The position numbers and the translations under genes are program-made. This document shows positions 19,979 to 30,136 of a stretch of 64,000 nucleotides of DNA, in pieces. The stretch is from the NCBI GenBank assembly GCA_001510575.1, contig LNGK01000004.1, positions 3,036,667-3,100,666 of the forward strand, written 5' to 3'. A model generated the notes under the pieces. It saw only the letters and a program-made list of their open reading frames with translations, had not been told where the DNA came from and made no database searches. How positions within the stretch are numbered: position 1 is the stretch's first letter; every line of letters begins with the position of its first letter. The DNA comes from Knoxdaviesia capensis. Taxonomy: Eukaryota > Ascomycota > Sordariomycetes > Microascales > Gondwanamycetaceae.

Positions 19979-22567
19979 TTAATTGAACAATCTCCGAACC
20001 CGACGGCCAAGGCGGCGAAGACGGTTGCGCGTCGCAAGCGACTGCTGGTTCGGGGCCGGTTGAGGGACTTCAACTTCGGCGTGTCCACCGGGCGCAGCAG
20101 TGCAGGCTGTCTCGGTCGCCGCCACCAGAGACTTCACGGCCCCAGACTTGTCCAGAGAGCAGTCTCCGAGGCCAATCAGGCCTTGAAGCTGGTCATCAAC
20201 AGCCAGACGAGCCGGTGCCGACATTCGGCGATGGTGGTGGTTGGTGCCCGTCATGTCCAGCACATGAGATCCGGTAGTCTCCATAACTTGCCCGCTTGTC
20301 ATCCGCTGGAGCTTTCCGTCGAACTGGTCCTCCATCCCGGCCACAGTTCGATCGCGGGATCTGCCATAAGCATTCAGCTTCACCAGATTGGCAAGACGCG
20401 TCTGGAACATCTGGTCGGTCGACGGCATTCCATTCGCCAGCATTACTGTGTAGGACAAAGTTCCCGGTCCAAGAAGATTGTGTTGGTTGACTGGTCCATT
20501 GAGCTCGTTCTGACCACCGGAGACAGCATTCCCGTTGTTGTCATCTCCTTCGGGCAGGAGAGTTTTGGCGGAATCATAGTCTTCCTTGTCACCTTCTTCC
20601 TTGCCGTCAGTTGGTTTGGAGGCTGAACCCGAATTCTGGCGGCCGTTGCTCGGGCTGGCTTGTCCCTGGCCGGTGGCTTCATGTTCCCGGGACGACTGTC
20701 CCGCATTCTCGTTGGGTCCGTCACCCATTTCCGCGCCGCGGCGAATTCTGTCGCCTCCCTTATCAACAGGCTTTCGAGAAACCTTCGTGCCGGTAAGCTG
20801 TTGGGGCTTGGGCTGGTTCAGGTTGTTGCCCTCATTTAGCCGGCGTTCGGTGGGTGTGATTTCTCTCGCCTGCGCAGGAGTGGACTGAGCAGCCGGATCC
20901 TGGCGAAGTATCCGAGCATACAGAGAACGAACAGCCGAAGGGAATGAAGTTTTCACCTTGTGGAATTTGGCCACCACCTTTGCCTTGAACTCACGACCGC
21001 GTCCCATTGTTGCGGTCTTGGTAGCGACGAGGTTTGGCTCTCGGCGTCGCTTGGACAGCTTTCTTTGCGGGCGGGGGAAGAGCTTCGCACGTTGTGGGAG
21101 GTTTCTGCGGTTCAGATAGCGGCTATGCAGGCGAAGCTTTCTGAACTTTTTTCCACGCAAATGCAATTTTCCAAAGACCCGATAGCACGATTGCTTGACT
21201 GTCTTCTTAATTGTCGTCCAACCCGAGTTGGAAGCGACAAAACCAGAACGAAGCCCGATTTCAACTCTGGAGCGATCACTACAAGTTTGTCAGAATCGAC
21301 TTCACATGATATCGGATGGGGTCTTGGCCTGTGCAAGAGCTGAATGGGTTGACATACCTTGGCTCGGAGCGCAGGCAAGGCTCGGGGGAGGATGAGCCTA
21401 GGGAGAGCCAGTCGGATGGCTTGAACACAGGTTCGGTGTCCGTAGGCGGACAACAGGGGGAGTTGGCTTGAAGCAGTGCCTGGGCGAGACCTTGGGGGTC
21501 CGGGACGAAAACAGGGCACAAAAACACCGAGGTCGAGCCCACAGCCTGCTCAGAGTCGATGTTGGTCGACGAATCTCCGCCGGTGGTAACCTGGAACGAA
21601 TCGTTGGTGGAGGTTTGGAGATCGTTGGTGTTGATAGTGGTGCTCAGATATTGATCCGATCCGTCACGAGAGATCGGCGAGGCGTTTAGGTAGTTCGTGT
21701 TGCTATCAATATTGTCACCCAATCCGTTTGTGCTGTTGCTGTTGATGAGCGGAGGAAGCTCTTGGTCGGACGAGGACCTCGAGTCGCCTTCGTCATCAGA
21801 GTGAAGAGTCAACGTGGCCTGGGCTGTCAAGGGAGAAACAGTGGGTGGTGGTTAGCAATGGGGGAAGGTTCATCAGTGGACATTCCCTCGGTCTGTGGTT
21901 AAGGGGACACAGATGGGAAACGACGCATCACGACAATTCAGGGAGAGCGAGAAAAAAAAGAGAGGGAACAAGAAGGAGAGCAGTGGTGAGCAACAACTGG
22001 CAATTGGGAAAGATTGAGCCTGCACGGTGTTCTCTTTCCCCTTTCCCACCACATCTGCCCCTTTTCTTGAACCCTCGCTTCCTATCCGTCTTCTCTCCAT
22101 GTGTCGTTTCTTTCATCTTCGCCCAAGAACAAAACAGAAATACACCACCATCTGCACCTCCAACTTCTTGACTTACGTCGGTTCCGCACGCGCTCCAGAT
22201 ACTCGTCGAGGGATGAGCAGACCGAACTGTCGGAGCCGTCGCTTGGCTGGGCCAGAAGGCTGGATCCAATGCTGTGGTCCGACCATCTCGAGTGGCGATT
22301 AGTCGCCGTGGGACGGTCGCGGCCCAGGGGCGGGAGACCCGAAATCACGGGGAGGTGGCGCCAATACGACGGACTTTGAGGATCGAGGCTGAGCTCCGGG
22401 CTCGGAGTCCGGGCCTTTGCCTTCTTTTTTTTGTGTTTCGAAAGTTCATCACGGAGTTAGTTGGTGGGACTTTTCATGTGTTTTCTGTTTTCTCTCCCAT
22501 TGCATGCATAGTGATTTGTGGGTTGGACTTTAGTAGTCTGGCTTACCTTTCCTCTCTCTTCATCCAT
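19979..22567 (-). CDS. Unknown 677-aa protein, four exons, basic C-terminus
   Basis: I reconstruct exons 22547-22567, 22177-22423, 21358-21823 and 19979-21278. All four join in phase (2,034 nt), with donors GTAAGC, GTAAGT and GTATGT, CTAAC/CTGAC-type branch sites and AG acceptors. The product starts MDEERGKKAKARTPSPELSL. Exon 2 ends in a short coiled-coil-like SLDEYLERVRNRR. The middle is Ser/Thr/Asn-rich and probably disordered. A basic segment (LRGKKFRKLRLHSRYLNRR near residue 280) and a strongly basic end (RNRLRRLGRRVRRLFN) flank another low-complexity part. No catalytic domain or membrane segment is visible and I recognise no family. The first coding exon is only 21 nt. Confidence 0.65.
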
Positions 22568-24994
22568 AGTTAGTTAGTTACTTGAAAGAATAATGAGGGT
22601 TTTTCTTTCACCGTATCCGGGATACCTATGCAATGCTTTAGTTAGTTTTCAGTGCTCATTGAATGGAGACTGGTTTCAAAACCAGTGATAGTTTAGCTAG
22701 AGAGCTCAATATATGAGAAGTGTCTCAACTTACAATGAAAGAATGAAAAAGTGATATGTGAATAAAGAATGTTCAACAAGTGAAACTATCTTCAGACAAT
22801 GAAAGAGTAAGAATGATTGATAGTAGTTTGATGAATAGCTAAAGATATTCCGATCTTTGATTGAAAAGGATGAAGAAGGAAAAAAAGTGATGTGAAGGAA
22901 GAAGAAACACAGAGCAGGTTTTGTGGGAGTTGCGAAAAGAAGAAACCACCTGAAGACAGGTAGGGCTTCTTGCACCGTTTTATACCCCACGACCAGGTCA
23001 CACGTTTGCCCTAGCTCTGATTCATTTGCTCTCTATTTTTGCAGACCGGTGACTGGTATATGCAAGTAGAGGAGTGAAGCTATCGTCACAGGCAGTTTGG
23101 GTGGGAAGGTGCTGACGGATCACGATTTAGGTGCATATGGTGTGCATGTAAGGACGGTATGCAGCTATGGGGGTGAGGACAGGCCCACGAGTGTGTCTAG
23201 TGACTACCATGTGCCTACAGGTAACGTCTAGTATGGTATGGAACTGAATAGAGTGGATTATGGCTCTCTTAACGCTCTAAAGAGCTGGTGTAAGTGGGCT
23301 CGTGTAAGTCAGAGAACAAGCTCTGGAGAAAGGCCTATATCACAGCTTGAGAAAGGCATGTGAATGAGTCCATTATATTCTCTGAGCTTCAAGCTTCACT
23401 CTACATATAAATAAAGCAACTCTATTCCTTCGTGGGCCCTCTCTCGTGGGGGGAAGTCATCGGGTATGGCAAGATCTTCGAGGGGCAGGACCCATGATAT
23501 GCTGTGTAATGTAGGGTTAGGGTGGTATCGATAAGCCCTATGGCCCCACTTGCCTTCCCACGGACTTGAGACAGAAGCAGGAATGAAATAGGACGTGAAA
23601 TCAGACATTAGTCCTCTAGTGCAACCTTGGATGTCTCTTTGTTCGTGGGAATAGTTTCAATGCAGCTCCCAGTATCAACTACTCGCCGGAGTGCCATCTT
23701 AGGAGCTTAGGTCAAACAGAGAATGTCGAAGGAGAGTTAAGATTTGAATGTCAATTGTGTTGAGTCCAACCAGACACCCCAACACTTGATCCGACAGACC
23801 GCATTAGCCATAAGCACCCAAGTCAGCCAACGGACATGTGGAATCGCAGTGTGTCTCCTGGCCTCCATCCTACAGCATCCAAGGGGGTCTCAATGCGATC
23901 CCCCGTGGTCTGTCTTGGAAATGACACTGCAGAAGTTATGGGGCCGCCAGTTCATAATCACTAGAAAGCTCGCGTGAAGAAGACATTGAGCGCCGCAGCC
24001 GTGGTCCTTCATGTCGTTTGAGTGTCCATGTGCCCAACTTCGAAGATACTCCAGTTTCTAAGGGTTAGGGTTACCGGGCATTCCAACCGGCCCTATCTTC
24101 AAGAGCCCGATCACCACTTTCCCGGGGTGCAGATTTGCCGGCATCCTCGATCGACTGTGCCTCCAACCAATCAGGCCAAAGCCGCGGCCAGCAAACACGG
24201 TGCATTAATCATCCACGGCATGTGATTGGCCGCAGCCGCAGCGGTACAGTGCGTGCTGGAGTGGCGGCCAATTCGCACTGTTGCTGGGTCAGCCGATTTT
24301 GTATGGCTCTTTGGTGGATGTTGCAGTGCACTCTGGCACAGTGCTGGAAATCTGCCGGGGCACGGTGGCGGCTTTTGTTCCTCCTTCGTTTCGCATTGAC
24401 CGCCTAATCAGCCGATGTTGTGATTATTTTTCTGCCTTTCGTTTTCTCTGCAGGTTTTTTTTTTTTTTTTGCGGTCGTTATATTGTGTCTCCTCTCCTTT
24501 GTCGTATATGTTTCTCCTGTGTGAAGTCCGTGTGTCTCTCTCTTTCTCGCTGGCGTTTCTGTCTCTATGGCAATAAACGGCTTCGTCTTCCATTTCGCCT
24601 CTGGGTAAAGAAAAAAAAATAAAAACTGGGTCGCTGTTTCGGCGTTCGGTTTCACACTCTTTTTCGCTCTTGCAGAATCGTCCCACCCTCTTCTTCTCGA
24701 TATATATATATATATATATATTTCCTCGGGCTTTTGTTTCTATCTCAGACACCTTCAGGCTGATCTTCGTCTGTGTGTCTCTCTGTTCGTTCTTGGAGCG
24801 AGGACAACACGTTGCTTCTTTTCCGTTACCTAATCTTCGTTTCTTTCTCTCCCTCTCTCTGTGTATTACTCATTGCTCACTTCTCACTTCTCACCCTATC
24901 TCCAACCCAACATTTGCTTCCTCCCCTTCTCTCGAGTCTCGAGTCCTCCGTCCGTCTCTATCCTCTCGACCATATCGCCCTCCCGCTCTCCAAC
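22568..24994. other. Intergenic region with HEM2 promoter
   Basis: No gene recognised in 2.4 kb. Short open frames are present without family similarity. TAGGGTTAGGG near 23513 and TTAGGGTTA at 24066-24074 are telomere-like motifs. From 24.4 kb the plus strand becomes C/T-rich with a (TA)n tract at 24700-24721, which looks like the promoter and 5' leader of HEM2. Confidence 0.55.
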
Positions 24995-26216
24995 ATGTCC
25001 TTCTCCAGCCTTGTTCAAGACCTCGCCATGCGCGAGGCCGGCGCCGGTCGCCGACCGACTCGGGCCGGAGGCTCCAACTCCACCATCGACGATCATGCCT
25101 CCAGCATCTCCCGGCCGTCCTATACCAGCACCGCTGCCACCACCGTCAGCATCTCCGGAGACATCTCCAGCCATCTTCACAGCGGCTACTCGCACCCGCT
25201 GTCGCGGAGCTGGCAGGCCGAGCACCAGCTGACCAAGGTGTGTATCTCCGTCTCTGGTCCATCTTCACGTGCAACGTTTTCTAACCGTCCCCCCCTCTCT
25301 CTCTCCTCTGCAGTCCATGCTCATCTTCCCCCTCTTTATCACCGACGACGACGACGAGGAAACCGCCATCCCCTCGCTCCCCAACCAACACCGCCGCGGC
25401 ATCAACAGGCTGGTGGCCTTCCTCGAGCCGCTGGTGCACAAGGGCCTGCGCTCGGTCATCCTGTTCGGCGTGCCGATGAAGCCCGGCTCCAAAGACGCCC
25501 TCGGCACCTCCGCCGACGACCCGGAGGGCCCCGTGATCCGCGCCATCCGCCTGATCCGCCAGCGCTTCCCGCAGGTGTTCATCTGCGCCGACGTGTGCCT
25601 GTGCGAGTACACGTCGCACGGCCACTGCGGCATCCTGCGCGACGACGGCTCGCTGAACAACCAGCTGTCGGTCGACCGCATCTCCGACGTGGCCGTCGCC
25701 TACGCCAACGCCGGCGCCCACTGCGTGGCCCCGTCCGACATGAACGACGGCCGCATCCGCGCCATCAAGCTCAAGCTGATCGAGCAGGGCACTGCCCACA
25801 AGACCCTGCTCATGTCGTACTCGGCAAAGTTCTCCGGCTGCCTGTACGGGCCGTTCCGCGACGCCGCCGGCTCGTGTCCGTCGTTCGGCGACCGCCGGTG
25901 CTACCAGCTGCCCCCCAGCGGGCGTGGCCTCGCCCGCCGCGCCATCCTGCGCGATGTCAACGAGGGCGCCGATATCCTGATCGTCAAGCCCGCCGGCCAG
26001 TACCTCGACATCATCCGCGATGCCAAGGAGCTCGCCCCCGATCTGCCGATCGCCGCTTACCAGGTCAGCGGCGAGTTTGCCATGATCCACGCGGGCGCCA
26101 AGGCTGGTGTGTTTGATCTCAAGGCCATGGCTTTTGAGTCGACCGAGAGCATCCTCCGTGCGGGTGCCACTATCGTCATCAGCTACTTCACCCCCGAGTT
26201 CCTGGACTGGCTATAA
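24995..26216 (+). CDS. HEM2: Delta-aminolevulinate dehydratase (porphobilinogen synthase), 381 aa
   Basis: Exons 24995-25237 and 25314-26216, phase 0, intron GTGTGT...CTGCAG. The enzyme (EC 4.2.1.24) condenses two 5-aminolevulinate molecules to porphobilinogen, the second step of haem synthesis, in the cytosol. Visible family landmarks: the zinc-binding loop DVCLCEYTSHGHCG, the first active-site lysine in SYSAKFSGCLYGPFRDA, the Schiff-base lysine in ILIVKPAG, and the closing ISYFTPEFLDWL. The Ser/Thr-rich N-terminal extension (about 65 residues, MSFSSLVQDLAMREAG... to SGYSHPLSRSW) is typical of filamentous ascomycetes. Length is normal for a fungal orthologue. The C/T-rich leader and TA tract upstream suggest the promoter lies within about 500 bp. 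Confidence 0.97.
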
Positions 26217-27244
26217 GCCAGCTGCAGTATTCTCTGTATACTTTTGTTTCTGTCTGAAACAGCCTGGCCTCAAAAGCCTTCCGTTTCTCTCAGCTTCTTT
26301 ACTCGTTTTCCCTGTACCGGCGTTTCTCTTTAGCGTTGGCAAAATCAAAGATAAAGTCCAATATCGAGCCTCTTGTCACGGTTTTCTTCCTCCTTTTTTT
26401 TTTTCCTTGTGCTTTGCTTTCTATTCTACATGCGTCTCTCTTCCCGAGAGAGAAAGTTCTGCACTTCTGTACTATACTTTTATCGTTACGTCCTGCCATT
26501 CCACTTAACTTATCTTGGTCTCTCTATTGTTATCACGGGTGTAAAAACATACTCCCAATACTTGCTGATAGGATGATGTCTCTCGCGTCTTTGGCGTTTA
26601 AATGCCGTCATCCAGCTTATATATCCATAGAAATGGCGGCGAGGGCGGGCAGTTATATAGATGGGGGTCACCGGGGGTGGTTCTTGGATGAGAGATGATG
26701 AATTCTGATGTGGATAAATATGATACATTTCAATGCCTATCCATTCTTACGATATCCGATGGTCTTATCTCGTTTGGAACCTGTGGTCTAAAAAAGAAGA
26801 AAAGTAATGGCGTCAGTCGAACACAGAGGGCTTAACTGCGGGCTATACCAGCAAATCCTAGTCGTGATCATCGTTAGCTAACGTGGCCAATTGACGGGAA
26901 TCAACACACATAATCCGTACTTATACAGGAAGATTGCAGCTTGCGAGAGGAAACAAACATACGCCGGGCCATGACGCAAAACAAAGCTGATTCTATGATA
27001 AGCTATAAACTTGGGGAGCCCGTAGAGGACATGCTGTCGCCAACAGAAAAAGGAAAAAAGGGAAACCAGAGATGAGAAGAGCATGAGTGGCACCGCACTC
27101 TCGTGTACACAGAGAAAACAAACGAAACCGGGAACCCTTGAGGGAACGCAAAAAGACCAAAAAGAGCAATGGCTAGAACAACCAACCTCCCACCACACCC
27201 GTCGGCACGAGCTCCGCCACCTTTATCACGGCCCCTATCGACTC
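26217..27244. other. Intergenic region between HEM2 and MIC12 3' ends
   Basis: No gene seen. It contains copy 2 of the dispersed element at 26804-26910. The two flanking genes converge here. Confidence 0.6.
26804..26910. repeat. Dispersed ~110-bp element, copy 2
   Basis: Partner of 16664-16773, with the same A-rich run before it (AAAAAAGAAGAAAAG). On the minus strand CGTTAG and CTGACG can form a 6-bp closing stem around the conserved core; in copy 1 the equivalent GTTAG/CTAAC also pairs, the G.U of copy 2 being A-U there. That is weak support for a structured RNA read from the minus strand. No coding potential. Confidence 0.75.
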
Positions 27245-28022
27245 TCACAACCCCCGCAGCTGCGAGGTGTCCCGCTGCGAAGCCGGCGTGTACCGCTCGC
27301 TCAGCGCCTCCGACACCGTCTTCTTGCCCGCAGCCGGGGCCTTCTCAAAGCGCTGCTGCAGGGCCTTCTGCACCGCGGACTCCGGCGCACTCGCAGAAGG
27401 CGACGACACAGCCGCCGCCGCCGCCGCCTTGGGCGCAGTGGGAGGCGGAGCATCCTTGGCCACCGCTGGCGTCTTCGCTACCAGGGGCGCCGCAGACGGC
27501 GCCGCCGCGTCAGGAGCAGCAGCAGCAGCAGCAGCAGTGGACCCCGGCGCCGCAGCCGCAACATCAACAGCGCCGGCCACGCCGGCCACCGCATCCGCCA
27601 CGCCGGCCTCCAGCTTCTCGCGCGCCGCGGCCCAGTCCGTGCCCTGCACCAGCCGCACCGCGCGCACCAGCTCGCGGTTCCACAGTTCCTTGGACGACTC
27701 GATGACGTCGGAGACCGGCGTTGCGCGCGCAGCTTCGCCGCTGCGGCCGGCCGCCAGCGTCGCTTTCGTCGGCACCGGCGCGGCGAGGTACTCGGGCGTC
27801 AGCTGCAGGTGCAGCTGGGTCGTCGGGGCGCGCAGCACCGCGGCTTGTTCTTCGCGCGTGCGGCGGTGCGCGAGCATCGCTACGTAGGCGGCCGTCGTCG
27901 TGACGGTCACGCCGCCGATCTGTATGCACAAGCAAGCGCTCTGGGGTTAGTCCTCTTTGCGCCGGGTTGGCCGGATATATGGAGACAGGGGGGGGCCGTA
28001 CAAATCCCGGGATGAAGCCCAT
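27245..28022 (-). CDS. MIC12: MICOS subunit Mic12 (Aim5/Fmp51-like), 231 aa
   Basis: Exons 28002-28022 (21 nt, MGFIPGF) and 27245-27919 join in phase across an intron with GTACGG donor and ATACAG acceptor. The start MGFIPGFIGGVTVTTTAAYVAMLAHRRTREEQA matches the fungal Mic12 pattern: a short leader, a GGVT-type hydrophobic segment (about residues 8-25) and a basic stretch. The family sits in the mitochondrial inner membrane and contributes to crista junctions through the MICOS complex. A conserved-looking middle (IESSKELWNRELVRAVRLVQGTDW) is followed by an Ala/Pro-rich linker and a C-terminal stretch ending SERYTPASQRDTSQLRGL. It is divergent from the mitochondrial ribosomal protein gene at 29106, so two mitochondrial genes share one intergenic region. 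Confidence 0.82.
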
Positions 28023-29105
28023 GGTTCCGGCTCGGAGGGCTGGTTGTGTCCGGTAAGTCGGGTCGGTACCGCGTGGTCAATGGCCCGATATCGGGCTGTC
28101 GCCGGTTCGGGAATCGTGTGGCGTTTGCGAAGGTTCGAAGGACAACAAACGTCACCGAGAATCGGCCATTCCTCACTCCAGATCCCACAATACACGTCCC
28201 AGTTGGGAACCAGAAAAAGGAAAAAGAAAAAGGAGGGGATTGTCGCAGTTTTCTTTGAAGAATGCGCTGTTCAACCAGATCTCGCAGTGTCGTCCAGATA
28301 TCGGAAGCTCTTTTTTTTTCTGCCGGGACGCACCGGCGCGCTAAATTGTATGCGCGATTACTTGGGCCGGGGTGTAACGTGATCCGCGGGTGACTAATGG
28401 CTGAGGTAATACAAGCTTTGTCAGCTTTTAAAAAGTCCTATATAAAATCTGTCTTGTTTATTTTATATATCTATGAAGTTAATATCTCTATGATGGGAGG
28501 GTCTAGAGGAGAGTTAAAATTCTAAAACTGAGGGGAAAATTAAAGCAAAGGAAGTTTACTAGAGCGAGGTCATGCCAGAATAGCCTGCACGAGGACACAA
28601 TATACCAACCCTAACCCTAAGTCGGTTCGACTCGCAGACTCTATCCAAACGCATGAACGGCTCGACTTCAGAGAAAGATATGCTCGCAGGATCATAGAAA
28701 CAGACTGCTTAGCCCCGAACCTGTGCTTTCCATTCGTGTGGAACTCCCTCACTGCTTTCCGGTCCATGTTCTCCTGCAACGTCGTTCGGGAAACAATGAT
28801 GCATATCACACGTGCCGTATCACGTGACACCGAACGACTTCTTTTTTCCTCAGTCCAGCTTCATCGTGAAGTTTTCGCTCCTATCAACCCACGACCACCC
28901 AACACCGACATTCTCTCCACGCCTGCAAACCAATCCAATTAGCCTCCGACCGTCGACCCCGGCCTCAACCTCGATCTCTCCGTCGTCATACCCCATTACC
29001 CCGATATAACTCCCGGCCCCGGACTCCTGAGTCGAGCGGTCCCGGGACCATCAACCCCCGATCAACCCCGAGCACACGAGACAACCACACACACACACAC
29101 CCACA
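28023..29105. promoter_or_regulatory. Divergent promoter region of MIC12 and bL17m
   Basis: 1.08 kb between two start codons. A double telomere-like motif AACCCTAACCCTAA lies at 28607-28620, about 490 bp before the bL17m start and 585 bp before the MIC12 start. A (CA)n run at about 29085-29103 sits in the bL17m leader. No coding sequence recognised. Confidence 0.55.
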
Positions 29106-29821
29106 ATGGCCGGCGCACGCCCCAAATTCCGCCACTTGAGCCGCAAGTCGTCAGCCCGCAAGGCGCTGCTGCGCAGCCAGGTCACCGCGCTGGTGCAGGC
29201 CGAGCACATCCAGACGACGTACGCGAAGGCCAAGGAGACGCAGCGCATGGCGGAGAAGCTGATCACGCTGGCGAAGCGCGACACGCCGACGAGCCGCAAG
29301 CAGGTGGAAGGCATTCTCTACGTGAGTTTTCTTTTTTCTTTCTCCCTCTCTCTCTCTCTTGTATACCGCGGAGTTGCCGCTTCCGTGCGTTGTGTGTCCG
29401 CTGGGGCAAGGAGTCTGCAGCACACTAACCGAACACGACACGCAAACGGCAGACCCCCCACAGCCTGATCCCGAAGGTCTTCGGCGAGCTGCGCACGCGG
29501 TACAGCGACCGCGAGGGCGGCTACACGCGGGTGACGCGCACGGAGCCGCACAACACGTACGACCAGGGCGAGTCGGCCATCCTCGAGTTCGTCGACGGGC
29601 CGCGCGACTCGCGCTTCATGATGACGGCCATGGCGGTGGCGCGCGACCGCGTGCGCGGCGCTCCGTCGACCGACCTCACGCTGAAGAACGTCGCCAAGGT
29701 CACTGCGGGCGTGCGCTCGCAGGAGCAGTTCGAGGCTATGGTCGAGCGCCTGCGGAATCGCTGGGGCGGTGATTTGCACTCCGCCCGTGTGGCGCCGCAT
29801 GTGAAGGCGTCCAAGCCGTAA
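29106..29821 (+). CDS. MRPL8: Mitochondrial large-subunit ribosomal protein bL17m, 194 aa
   Basis: Exons 29106-29321 and 29453-29821, phase 0, donor GTGAGT, acceptor GGCAG. The product begins MAGARPKFRHLSRKSSARKA and continues with the bacterial L17 hallmarks: LLRSQVTALVQAEHIQTTYAKAKE and AEKLITLAKR, with PKVFGELRTRYSDREGGYTRV in the second exon. In bacteria bL17 sits near the exit tunnel of the large subunit; the yeast mitochondrial protein is Mrpl8. The C-terminal extension (about 75 residues after the L17 core) is common in fungal mitochondrial versions. The leader just before the ATG is a CA-repeat with few G or T. Confidence 0.93.
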
Positions 29822-30136
29822 CATGCCGACGTCTTGCTGGGCTTGGCCACTGCCGGCTCTCCTCTCTGTTGGGGGGTGTGTATGAATTAACCTGGGAGGA
29901 GTTCCCATCTTCAAAAGCATCCAGCACTGTTGTCAGATTCGCGGGAGTTTCTGGCTGTATTTTATCTTTCTTGACATATATAGACGCCCAAAGTCGGAGG
30001 AGTACGCTTTGGCTTTGATGTACAATATCACTCTCATACTGGTTCTCTCTTTCGTTCACCATCCCGTTTGTCATGATTGCTCGCTTCTCCAGCCACACAT
30101 GCTATGTACAAAACAAACCCTTCGTCCACACTCACT
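29822..30136. other. Short intergenic region between convergent genes
   Basis: 315 bases between the stop codons of bL17m and UTP25. Nothing beyond probable 3' UTRs is visible. Confidence 0.6.

Noticed and set aside
25281..26090. Long minus-strand frame opposite HEM2
   Set aside because: Shadow of a GC-rich gene; HEM2 motifs are unmistakable on the plus strand. The same holds opposite the phosphatase (17857-18594), UTP25 (30314-31381) and eIF3f (33354-34295).
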